Below, one piece after another: positions 24,923 through 32,337 of a stretch of 47,488 nt of DNA (positions are counted from its first letter, which is position 1; the number at the start of each line of letters is the position of its first letter). The DNA is from Candidatus Gallimonas gallistercoris. GTDB lineage: Bacteria; Bacillota; Clostridia; Christensenellales; Borkfalkiaceae. The notes under the pieces are model-generated. The model did not search any database. It was not told the origin of the DNA and saw only the letters and a program-made list of their open reading frames with translations. The position numbers were made by a program, and so were the translations under genes. The stretch covers positions 1 to 47,488 of the forward strand of contig DXAJ01000044.1 in assembly GCA_019117085.1 (NCBI GenBank). Direction: 5' to 3'.

Positions 24923-25623
24923 ACGCCTCCTCGCGGGCGCGGCTTATAAAAGGGCTGCTTGCGGGCGCTTTGGCGCTCGTCCTTCTGGCGGCGGCGGTCA
25001 TCCTGCTGCTCCCCCGCCCGAAGCAGAAGGGCAGGGCGGAGCGCTTTTCCTGCCTTTGGGCGGACGGCGCAAAGAGCGAAGAGACGTTTTCTTCCGCCCT
25101 TACTTGCCTTGCGGGCGTGTCGCAGGAGGGCGTCCTTCTGGAACGGGAGGAGAACACGGGCACGGTGCCCGCCTCCGAGGCATTGAGAACGGTCGTTTCC
25201 GTGCTGGAAGGCGGCACGCTTGCGGAGCTTTTATCGCTCGACGGGAGCGCGCTCACGCCCCTCGAATCGTACGCCGTGCAGACTTTTTACGGCGATCGGG
25301 CATACTACGACGGAGAGCCCTTCGCCTGGGACGGCACGCGCGTGCGGCGCACGGAAAAGGACAGCTTTTCCGAAGCCGTGTTGCTGGGCGGGAGCCTTGA
25401 AGGCGGTTTTTTGCTCGAAAGCGGCGTGAAGACGCTCTACCTCCGCGCCGAGGGCGAAGTGGAAGCGGACGGGCTCTTATACACCGCGCTCTCCCATGTC
25501 GTTGCCGAAGCGCCCTACTTTTTCCGCGGCGGCGCGCTGTGGGAAGAACGGTACGGCATAGAACGCTACGTCTCCGCCCTTCCCCCGGGATGCACGTTTG
25601 AAGAAGCGGCCGCTTCCGAATAA
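24919..25623 (+). CDS. Membrane-anchored extracellular protein, unknown
   Basis: The track's frame begins inside trmL; the natural start is GTG at 24919, overlapping the trmL stop by 4 bp, giving 234 residues. A single N-terminal membrane anchor (about 10-32: LLAGALALVLLAAAVILLL) is followed by an extracellular domain of about 200 residues with many aromatic and charged residues (AVQTFYGDRAYYDGEPFAW, GLLYTALSHVVAEAPYFF). I recognise no family. It sits between trmL and the cardiolipin synthase and may belong to the same transcript; a cell-envelope role is only a guess. Confidence 0.65.
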   Translation: MNASSRARLIKGLLAGALALVLLAAAVILLLPRPKQKGRAERFSCLWADGAKSEETFSSALTCLAGVSQEGVLLEREENTGTVPASEALRTVVSVLEGGTLAELLSLDGSALTPLESYAVQTFYGDRAYYDGEPFAWDGTRVRRTEKDSFSEAVLLGGSLEGGFLLESGVKTLYLRAEGEVEADGLLYTALSHVVAEAPYFFRGGALWEERYGIERYVSALPPGCTFEEAAASE

Positions 25624-25688
25624 ACTTCCGCGAGGAGGGTTGCTCCTCAAAGTTCTGAAACGAAAACCAAAACGGACAAGAAATTCAA

Positions 25689-27266
25689 ATGAAGAGAAGA
25701 CTGCGCATTTTACTCAGCCGCTTTACGTTGGTGGCACTCACGATCATCGCCCTGTTCCTTGCAGGGTTTTTGGTCGTGGCGGGCGCGTTCTATCTTTTAA
25801 AACTCATTTTAGAGGCGGTCTTCGTGAGCGGTGCGGAGTGGATCGACCTCATCTTCCGCGCCGTGGGGTGGATCGTCGTCGTGGCGACCGCCATCCACAT
25901 CATCAACCGCAACATGATGCCCGAAGCAAAAGTCCTGTGGCTCCTGTGCATCGTCGCCTTCAACGCCTTCGGCGTCGCCATCTACGCCGTCTTTTCCTAC
26001 AACCGCCCCTCGCGCAGGCAGCGGAAGAAGTTCTTGGCGCTCAAAGAGGAAGCGCACAAGTTCACCCGCCCGACGCTCTCCAAAGAGGAACTCGTCTCGG
26101 GCATGGGGCGCTGGGCGGCGGTGTCGCGCGCGCTCTATACGAAGAACGAGCACGCCGTCGTCTACCGCGGCACCGATACAAAGTACTACCCCACGGGCGA
26201 AGACTTCTTCCGCCACTTCCTCTTCGACTTGCAGCGCGCGAAGAAGTACATCTTCCTCGAATACTTCATCATCGAATACGGCGTCATGTGGGGCACGGTC
26301 CTCGATATCCTCAAAGCCAAGGCGGCGGAGGGCGTCGAGGTGCGCGTTCTCTACGACGACATCGGCAGCATGGGCTATGTGCGCGCGGGGTACTATAAGT
26401 ACTTGCGCAAACAGGGCATCAAGTGCTATAAATTCAACCCCTTCGTGCCCGTCGTCTCCAACTTCCACAACAACCGCGATCACCGCAAGATCGCCGTCAT
26501 CGACGGGCAGGTCGCCTACACGGGCGGCATCAACCTCGCCGACGAGTACATCAACGTCAAACAGCCCTACGGCAATTGGAAGGATACGGCGGTGCGCCTC
26601 GAAGGCGAGGGCGCCAAGAGTTTGCTCTTCATGTTCCTGCGCTTTTGGGACCTTTGCAGCGGCAAGACGGAGGACTTCTCCCGCTTCCTGCCCGAAGAGA
26701 GCGGCGTGCGGGGCGAAGGCTTCGTGCAGCCGTACAGCGACGGACCCATCCCCCTCTACGGGCGGCATTTGGGCGAAGACCTCTACATCAACATTTTAAG
26801 CGTCGCCGAAAAGTATGTGTGGATCATGACGCCCTATCTCATCCTGGACTACCGCATGCGCTAGGCGCTCGTCTCGGCGGCGGCGCGCGGGGTGGACGTG
26901 CGCATCGTCGTGCCGCACATCCCCGATAAGAAGACGGCGTTCGCGCTCACCCGCTCCAACTATATGGCGCTCATCAAGGGCGGCGTGAAAATTTACGAAT
27001 ATCTCCCCGGCTTCGTCCATGCCAAGAGCTTTCTCTCCGATGACGAGGCGAGCGTCGTGGGCACCATCAACCTCGACTACCGCTCGCTCATGCACCACTA
27101 CGAAAACGCCGTCTTCATGTATCGCACGGCGGCGAACGCGGAGCTCAAAGCGGACTACGAGGCGACCTTCAAAAAGTGTGCTCTTCAAACGGAAGAGGAC
27201 GCGAAAAAGAGCGTCGTGTGGCGGGGGATGTGCGAGATATTGAAGGCTTTTGCACCCTTATTCTGA
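25689..27266 (+). pseudogene. cls: Cardiolipin synthase interrupted by an in-frame TAG
   Basis: Two consecutive pieces in one frame make a complete 525-codon PLD-family cardiolipin synthase: N-terminal membrane helices (about 10-85), first HKD motif at about 259-277 (HNNRDHRKIAVIDGQVAYTG) and second at about 443-462 (HAKSFLSDDEASVVGTINLD). A TAG at 26862-26864 (codon 392, DYRMR-TAG-ALVSAAARGVDV) separates them. The truncated product would lack the second catalytic motif and should be inactive. A C-to-T change from CAG (Gln) would explain it; so would a sequencing error or TAG readthrough. The downstream half retains normal codon use and no other lesion, so any decay is recent. The enzyme would join two phosphatidylglycerols. 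Confidence 0.85.
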
Positions 27267-27314
27267 GCCGCGGAGGATCTGCGTCGCATCTCTTTGTCGC
27301 GCTTGCGGTTTTTC

Positions 27315-27346
27315 TCGGTCACTTACCTCTTAGTAAGCTCCCTTCG
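27315..27346. repeat. Dispersed hairpin repeat, copy A
   Basis: Core TCGGTCACTTAC-ctctta-GTAAGCTCCCTTCG, with a CTTAC/GTAAG hairpin at its centre. It shares its core and parts of its flanks (TGTCGCGCTTGCG before, CGCGCTCCTCG after) with copies at 30213 and 32229. It lies in the gap behind the cardiolipin synthase gene. Confidence 0.7.
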
Positions 27347-27453
27347 AAAAATCCGCGCGCTCCTCGATCTGCTCGCATCTTTTTCGCAGCTTGCCGCGAA
27401 GGATCTGAGCTGCATTTCTTTATGGTGGGTCTGCAAAAAACCCAAAGGAGAAC

Positions 27454-27714
27454 ATGATGATCCATTCTTTGGCGGGCGGGGTGCTCGCGGACGGAGAAAT
27501 TTATACCTTTGCAAAAGTTCGGGCGGGGGAGGAGGCCGGGTGGTATCTCGTGCCCGAGCTCGTCTTCGTGAAGGAGGGCGACAGGGTGCTCGTGCCCGAA
27601 GGGCACCTCACGCGCGAGGGCGTCGTGGAAAAGCTCGAACGCTGCACGCGGCAGACCGCGCCCGTCCCCATGAGCCGTGTCAAAGAGATCGCGGGGCTCG
27701 CGCAAAACGGTTGA
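27454..27714 (+). CDS. Small hypothetical protein
   Basis: 86 residues from the first of two adjacent ATGs, with AAAGGAGAAC just upstream. The sequence looks like a small beta-rich domain (GEIYTFAKVRAGEEAGWYLVPELVFVKEGDRVLVPEG) followed by a short helical tail; I recognise no family. It is 187 bp behind the cardiolipin synthase and its stop codon overlaps the -35 box of the mntP leader promoter. Confidence 0.65.
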   Translation: MMIHSLAGGVLADGEIYTFAKVRAGEEAGWYLVPELVFVKEGDRVLVPEGHLTREGVVEKLERCTRQTAPVPMSRVKEIAGLAQNG

Positions 27715-27740
27715 CAACCCGCCGCCCTCCGTGTTATCAT
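27711..27740 (+). promoter_or_regulatory. Promoter of the mntP leader
   Basis: TTGACA (27711-27716), 18 bp, TATCAT (27735-27740). The predicted start (about 27747) falls exactly at the 5' strand of riboswitch helix P1. Confidence 0.65.
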
Positions 27741-27747
27741 GGGGAGG

Positions 27748-28114
27748 CATAGGGGAGTAGAAGGCCCCCTCGGGCGGTATTCTTCCACATATTGCGGCGA
27801 TGCGCCGCGGGGATACTGTAAGGGAACAATAGGGACCACGCTTTTTGCGGCATCTTTTGTGCGCCTTGCCGTTCATCGTCTTTGCAATACGCGGGTATTG
27901 CTGCATCCTCTTCGCGGCAATCCATCCCAAAATCTTGCCGCAAAAAGTGCGCAGCAATCAAAAGCGGCAAGATGGGCGCTAAGACGAGGCGAAGCCCGCA
28001 GGCCGTGCCGACCGCACGGTCAAGGGCTTCAACAATGTATGAGCGCCTCAGTTTCCGCTTTTGATCGGGTCCGTACTATTCCCTTACAGTATACCTAAAA
28101 CATCGAGACCTGTG
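27748..28114 (+). promoter_or_regulatory. Mn2+ riboswitch (yybP-ykoY type) split by an inserted element
   Basis: P1 is CATAGG (27748-27753) with CCTGTG (28109-28114). Loop L1 has the family's GGGGAGTAG (27752-27760) facing CGAGA. P2 is GCCC/GGGC. P3.1 is GGTAT (27776-27780) with ATAC(C); internal loop L3 contains ACATA; P3.2 is GCGGCG/CGCCGC. The 3' strand of P1 is also the first strand of the following terminator, the expected Mn-on antitermination design. A 280-bp inverted-repeat element interrupts the 3' strand of P3.1. The gene controlled is mntP, a known target of this riboswitch class. Not confirmed by a covariance model. Confidence 0.65.
27813..28092. mobile_element. MITE-like element with terminal inverted repeats
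   Basis: The ends are inverted repeats: ATACTGTAAGGGAA...GGACC on the left (27813-27837) and its complement on the right (28068-28092). A 2-bp AT target duplication is the simplest reading, since removing the element restores GGGGATACC. The 280-bp interior has no credible gene and is itself structured: CTTTTTGCGGCA (27842) pairs with TGCCGCAAAAAG (27935 region), and GCAATAC-GCGG-GTATTGC forms a hairpin. The ORFs called across it are shadows. Confidence 0.7.
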
Positions 28115-28158
28115 CACGGAACGCTTTTTCGGCGCGCCGTGCACGGGTCTTTCTTTTT
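28107..28158 (+). terminator. Riboswitch-controlled terminator before mntP
   Basis: 13-bp stem GACCTGTGCACGG / CCGTGCACGGGTC (one G-U) followed by TTTCTTTTT. It ends 15 bp before mntP and shares CCTGTG with riboswitch P1, so the two folds exclude each other. Confidence 0.85.
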
Positions 28159-28173
28159 ACGGGAGAAACATTC

Positions 28174-28752
28174 ATGAGCATTTTTGATATCGTCTTATTG
28201 GGCGCGGCGCTTTCGATGGATGCGGCGGCGGTCGGCATGGCGAATGGCATGGCGGAGCCCCGTATGAGCCGCAAAAAGACCTTTCTCATCGCCCTCTTTT
28301 TCGGTGTCTTTCAGGGCGGGATGCCCCTTTTGGGATATTATGGGAGTTCCGTCTTTTCCTCCCTCGTCGGGCGCATCGCACCCTATCTTTCCTTCATGCT
28401 GCTCCTCTTTTTGGGCGGGAAGATGCTCCTCGACGCGGCGTTGGAAGAGGAGGGGCGCTTCCTTGTGAGGCGGGAGGGGCTACGTCTTCCCGCGCTCACC
28501 GCGCAGGCGGTCGCAACTTCTATCGACGCGCTCGCCGTCGGCGTTTCCTTCATGGCACAGGAGGCGGCGGGCTCTCTTCCGCTCGGCGTGCCGATCTGCG
28601 CCCTCATCATCGCCGCGACCACCTTTCTTTTGTCGCTTGCCGCCGTGCAGGTGGGGAAACTCACGGGCGATAAACTTTCGGGCGGGGCGCAAAAGATAGG
28701 CGGGCTCGTGCTCGTCCTCATCGGCATCAAGCTGCTTTTTGAAGCATTTTGA
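28174..28752 (+). CDS. mntP: Manganese efflux pump MntP
   Basis: 192 residues, the normal length, with six membrane helices in two similar halves. Family signatures are LGAALSMDAAAVGMANGM near the N-terminus and AQAVATSIDALAVGVSF in the second half; the buried Asp residues in the two SMDA/SIDA motifs are expected to bind Mn2+ on its way out of the cell. GGGAGAAACATTC precedes the ATG. Expression is probably turned on by Mn2+ through the leader described above. Confidence 0.92.
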   Translation: MSIFDIVLLGAALSMDAAAVGMANGMAEPRMSRKKTFLIALFFGVFQGGMPLLGYYGSSVFSSLVGRIAPYLSFMLLLFLGGKMLLDAALEEEGRFLVRREGLRLPALTAQAVATSIDALAVGVSFMAQEAAGSLPLGVPICALIIAATTFLLSLAAVQVGKLTGDKLSGGAQKIGGLVLVLIGIKLLFEAF

Positions 28753-28772
28753 GGGCGTTTTGTTTGCATGCC

Positions 28773-28801
28773 TTGACAAAATGCCTTCCCTCTGTTATAC
28801 T
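28773..28801 (+). promoter_or_regulatory. Promoter of the PlsC-like gene
   Basis: TTGACA (28773-28778), 17 bp, TATACT (28796-28801). Confidence 0.8.
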
Positions 28802-28848
28802 GGAAACGGGAATATATCCCGCACGAGAGAATAGAGGGGGAAAAACAA

Positions 28849-30150
28849 ATGAAACAAAACAAGGAACCCAAGCGCTACGATTTTGCGCGAAAACCCAAAA
28901 AGCCGAGCAAACTGTGGATGTGGATCGCCAACAAGTTTGCCATCGACCCCCGCCTCAAGGGGCGGCCCGTCACCATCAACAAGATCAACATGGAGGGCAT
29001 CGAGCCGCCCTATCTTCTGCTTGCGACGCACGCGAGCATGCTCGACTTTCCCCTCATGTATAAGGCGGTGGCGCCCTACGGCGCCAACAACGTCGTCGCT
29101 ATCGACGCCATCCGCGACGTGGGCGACTGGCTCATGCGGCAGCTGGGGTGCATCTGCAAGCGCAAGTTCGTCAAAGACCTGCACCTCATCAAGAACATGA
29201 AGTACTGCATCGACACCCTCGGGGATATCGTCTGCGTCTATCCCGAAGCGCGCTATACCTTCGACGGCACGACTTCCTTTTTGCCCGATTCTTTGGGCAA
29301 GTCGGGCAAGCTCATGAAGGTCCCCGTCGTCGTCCTCAGGATGTACGGCCCCTTCATCTCCGCGCCGCAGTGGAACAAGGTGGAGCAGCACCTTCCTATG
29401 CGCGCCGACCTCGTCTGCGTCGCGAATGCGGAGGAAGTCAAGACGCTCTCCGCCGCCGAACTCAACGCGCGCATCCACAAGGAATTGCAGCGCGACGAAT
29501 ACGCCTGGCAGAAGGAGGAGGGCATCCGCAACACGTACGAAAAGCGTGCCGAAGGGCTGCATCACATCCTCTATCAGTGCCCGCACTGCAAGAAGGAATT
29601 TGAAATGTATTCGAAGGGCACCAAGCTCTGGTGCAACGCCTGCAAGAAGGTGTGGGAGATGAGCGAGCTGGGCGAACTTCATGCCGAAGAGGTGGAGACG
29701 GAGTTTTCGCACATCCCCGATTGGATGGCGTGGGAGAGGCGGAACGTGCGCGAGGAAGTGGAGAGCGGCAGATATCGCTTCGAAGACGAGGTCACCGTGC
29801 ATACCCTGCCCAATGCCAAGCGCTTTTACGATCAGGGCATGGGCAAGCTCGTGCAGACCGTCGAAGGCACGCATCTGACCTGCACCGCCTACGGCAAGCC
29901 CGTCGATCTCTTCTGGGCGGGCAACGAGCTCGAAAGCGTGCACGTCGAATACGATTATCCCTTCCGCAAGGATAAATACAAGAAGAACATCTTCGGCGAC
30001 TGCATCGACATCTCGGTGCACGACGACAGTTATTGGCTGCATCCCGTATCAAACCGCACGCAGCTTTCTAAATTCTCCTTTGCGACGGAAGAAATTTTCC
30101 GCTTGGCGCAGGAGAGGGTGAAACGCGAACATTCTGTCAAGCAAAATTGA
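28849..30150 (+). CDS. PlsC-like acyltransferase with C-terminal zinc ribbon region
   Basis: 433 residues. The N-terminal ~220 residues resemble PlsC/LPLAT acyltransferases: THASMLDFP carries the H-x4-D catalytic motif (about 61-66) and VYPEARYT replaces the usual EGTR block. Such enzymes acylate lysophosphatidic acid or related lipids. The C-terminal half is unusual: a four-cysteine zinc ribbon (CPHCKKEF...WCNACKKVW, about 244-265) followed by a domain I cannot name. No strong membrane helix is visible. Its neighbours are the Mn pump and an ABC exporter. Its lipid substrate is unknown. Confidence 0.75.
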   Translation: MKQNKEPKRYDFARKPKKPSKLWMWIANKFAIDPRLKGRPVTINKINMEGIEPPYLLLATHASMLDFPLMYKAVAPYGANNVVAIDAIRDVGDWLMRQLGCICKRKFVKDLHLIKNMKYCIDTLGDIVCVYPEARYTFDGTTSFLPDSLGKSGKLMKVPVVVLRMYGPFISAPQWNKVEQHLPMRADLVCVANAEEVKTLSAAELNARIHKELQRDEYAWQKEEGIRNTYEKRAEGLHHILYQCPHCKKEFEMYSKGTKLWCNACKKVWEMSELGELHAEEVETEFSHIPDWMAWERRNVREEVESGRYRFEDEVTVHTLPNAKRFYDQGMGKLVQTVEGTHLTCTAYGKPVDLFWAGNELESVHVEYDYPFRKDKYKKNIFGDCIDISVHDDSYWLHPVSNRTQLSKFSFATEEIFRLAQERVKREHSVKQN

Positions 30151-30212
30151 AAAGCATTCATCGGCATTGAAAAGCATTCATCGGATGAATACTTTGTCGC
30201 CCTTACGCACGG

Positions 30213-30245
30213 CTCAGTCACTTACGTCTCAGTAAGCTCCTGTCG
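30213..30245. repeat. Dispersed hairpin repeat, copy B
   Basis: CTCAGTCACTTAC-gtctca-GTAAGCTCCTGTCG with the CTTAC/GTAAG hairpin, flanked by TTTGTCGCCCTTACGC and CGCTTGCGCGGGCTCCTCG. Just before it, ATTGAAAAGCATTCATCGG occurs twice in tandem (30147-30185). Confidence 0.7.
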
Positions 30246-30350
30246 CCGCTTGCGCGGGCTCCTCGTCTCATCCGCGACTACTTTCCGATTTTTCGCCTTA
30301 ACGATACCGATTTGTGATCTCCGAGATACTTATTTGCAACCAGACAGTCA

Positions 30351-30380
30351 GGCGCCTTGAAAGGCGCTTGACTTTTTTTG
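30351..30380 (+). terminator. Terminator before the ABC exporter operon
   Basis: Stem GCGCCTT / AAGGCGC with loop GA, followed by TTGACTTTTTTTG. The T-run region also forms the -35 and spacer of the next promoter. Confidence 0.75.
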
Positions 30381-30396
30381 TGCAACAAGTTACAAT
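30368..30396 (+). promoter_or_regulatory. Promoter of the ABC exporter operon
   Basis: TTGACT (30368-30373), 17 bp, TACAAT (30391-30396), start about 30403. Confidence 0.7.
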
Positions 30397-30455
30397 TTGA
30401 AAAAGCGGCGTTTTGCCGCAAAAAATTTGCAAAAATACTTTTTCGGAGCAGAGTT

Positions 30456-32186
30456 TTGAAACATCTTTTCTCCTGTTTAAAACGTTTCAAGGCGGAATGC
30501 ATCTTGGCGCCCATTTTCAAGCTTTTGGAGGCGAGCCTCGAACTTGTCACCACGCTCATCGTCGCCCTCATCGTCGATAAGGGCATTGCGGAGGGGGATA
30601 AGCAGTTCATCGCCCTCATGTGCCTTGTGCTCGTGGGCATGGGGCTCGTCGGGTGCGCCTTCTCCATTGCGGGGCAGTTCTTTGCGGCGCGCGCCGCCGT
30701 GGGCTGTTCGGCAGAGCTTCGCTCCCGCCTCTTCCGCAAATTGCAGTCCTTCTCGTTTTCTCAGATCGACGAGATGGGCACCTCCACGATGATCACCCGC
30801 ATGACGAGCGACATCAACCAGGTGCAGACGGGCGTCAACATGACGCTGCGCCTCTTTCTTCGCTCGCCCTTCATCGTCTTCGGCGCGATGGCGATGGCGT
30901 TCACCGTCGATGCGAAGGTCGCGCTCGTCTTCGTCGGCGTCATCCCGCTCCTTGCAGTCGCCGTCTATTCGGTGATGGGCGCCTGCATCCCTCTCTATAA
31001 AAAAGTGCAGGCAAAACTCGACAGGGTGTTCCTGTCCGTGCGCGAAAATTTGGCGGGCGTGCGCGTCATCCGCGCCTTCTCGATGGAAGAAAAGGAGCGC
31101 CGCGCCTTCGACGAGCACACGCGCGAACTCGAACGCGCGCAAAAAAAGGTGGGGCGCATCTCGGCGCTCACGGGGCCAATTACCTACATCCTCATCAATT
31201 TGGCTCTCATCCTGCTCCTCTATCTGAGCGCGGGGCGCGTCGATCACAATATCCTCTTAAAGGGCGACGTCATCGCGCTTTACAGCTATCTTTCGCAGAT
31301 CCTCGTCGAGCTCATCAAGCTTGCCAACCTCATCGTCACCATGACGAAGGCGGTCTCCTGCCAGCAGCGTGTGGGCAAGGTGCTCGACAGGGAGGGGGAG
31401 CCCTCCGTCCTCGAGCCGACGCTTTCCGCGGGCCATGCCGATAACGCAGCCGTGCGCTTCGAGCACGTCTCTTTCGCCTACGGAGGCGGCGGCAACGCGC
31501 TTTCCGACGTCACTTTTATGGCGCGCCCCGGCGAGACGATCGGCATCATCGGCGGCACGGGCGCGGGCAAGAGCACGCTTATCAATCTCTTGCCCCGCTT
31601 CTATGCGGCGACGCAGGGGCGGGTGCTCTTAAAGGGGCGCGACGTGCGCGGCATCCCCGTCGAAGAGGTGCGCGAGCGCGTGGGCATCGTGCCGCAGAAG
31701 GCGGTGCTCTTCGAAGGCACCATCCGCAGCAACCTTCTGTGGGGCAACGAGAACGCCACCGACGACGAATTGATGGAGGCGGTGCGCCTCGCCCAGGCGG
31801 AGGACGTCGTTTCTTCCAAGGGCGGGCTGGACGCCCCCGTCGAACAGGAGGGCAAGAACCTCTCGGGCGGACAGCGGCAGCGCCTCACCATCGCCCGCGC
31901 CCTCGTCAAAAAGCCGGAGATCCTCATTCTGGACGACTCCGCTTCGGCGCTCGACTACGCGACGGACGCCCGCCTCAGGGTCGCGCTGAGGACGCTCGAC
32001 AGCACCGTCTTCCTCGTCTCCCAGCGCGCGGCATCCGTGCTGCACGCCGATCTCATCCTCGTCCTCGACGGCGGCAAGGTCGCCGGTATGGGCAGGCACG
32101 AGGAGCTTTTGAAAACTTGCGAGATCTATAAGGAAATTTATCATACGCAGTTTAGGGATACCGACGAAAAGGGGGTGCAGGCATGA
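30456..32186 (+). CDS. ABC exporter half-transporter, degenerate-site subunit (TM287-like)
   Basis: I place the start at TTG 30456 (LKHLFSCLKRF), 7 nt after CGGAG; the track's TTG at 30378 lies upstream of the predicted transcript. This gives 576 residues: six membrane helices, then an ATPase with Walker A GGTGAGKST, signature LSGGQRQRL and Walker B LILDDSASALD, where the catalytic Glu is Asp. The switch His is Gln (LVSQRAASVL). These two changes are typical of the inactive-site half of heterodimeric exporters such as TM287/288. The partner is the next gene. Substrate (drug or lipid) cannot be read from sequence. Confidence 0.88.
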   Translation: MKHLFSCLKRFKAECILAPIFKLLEASLELVTTLIVALIVDKGIAEGDKQFIALMCLVLVGMGLVGCAFSIAGQFFAARAAVGCSAELRSRLFRKLQSFSFSQIDEMGTSTMITRMTSDINQVQTGVNMTLRLFLRSPFIVFGAMAMAFTVDAKVALVFVGVIPLLAVAVYSVMGACIPLYKKVQAKLDRVFLSVRENLAGVRVIRAFSMEEKERRAFDEHTRELERAQKKVGRISALTGPITYILINLALILLLYLSAGRVDHNILLKGDVIALYSYLSQILVELIKLANLIVTMTKAVSCQQRVGKVLDREGEPSVLEPTLSAGHADNAAVRFEHVSFAYGGGGNALSDVTFMARPGETIGIIGGTGAGKSTLINLLPRFYAATQGRVLLKGRDVRGIPVEEVRERVGIVPQKAVLFEGTIRSNLLWGNENATDDELMEAVRLAQAEDVVSSKGGLDAPVEQEGKNLSGGQRQRLTIARALVKKPEILILDDSASALDYATDARLRVALRTLDSTVFLVSQRAASVLHADLILVLDGGKVAGMGRHEELLKTCEIYKEIYHTQFRDTDEKGVQA

Positions 32187-32337
32187 AAAAAATCTACGGC
32201 GCAATGCTGTGTCGCGTTTGCGCGCTCCTCGGTCACTTACGTTTTAGTAAGCTCCCTTCGTCGCTTGCGCACGCTCCTTGCCTTGCTTGTATCTCTTTTC
32301 CATGCAACACAGATCATATGGAGGTGCAGGCATGAAA
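32174..32337. repeat. Repeat insertion between the two ABC genes, with duplicated start region
   Basis: GGTGCAGGCATGAAA occurs at 32174-32188, where the ATG overlaps the stop of the first ABC gene (ATGA), and again at 32323-32337, where it is the true start of the second gene. Between them lies about 135 bp containing repeat copy C. The layout suggests that the genes once overlapped by ATGA and were separated by an insertion that duplicated the ribosome site and start. Confidence 0.6.
32229..32260. repeat. Dispersed hairpin repeat, copy C
   Basis: TCGGTCACTTAC-gtttta-GTAAGCTCCCTTCG, with flanks TGTCGCGTTTGCGCGCTCC and TCGCTTGCGCACGCTCCTTG. The core differs from copy A at only a few loop positions. 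Confidence 0.75.

Noticed and set aside
26892-27266. Separate gene for the second half of the cardiolipin synthase
   Set aside because: The ATG at 26892 has no ribosome site and the frame is continuous with the upstream half across the TAG; it is a fragment, not a gene.
27319-27957. Minus-strand ORF of 212 codons over the MITE-like element and small gene
   Set aside because: It runs antisense to a gene with a ribosome site and through the inverted-repeat element; no family similarity.
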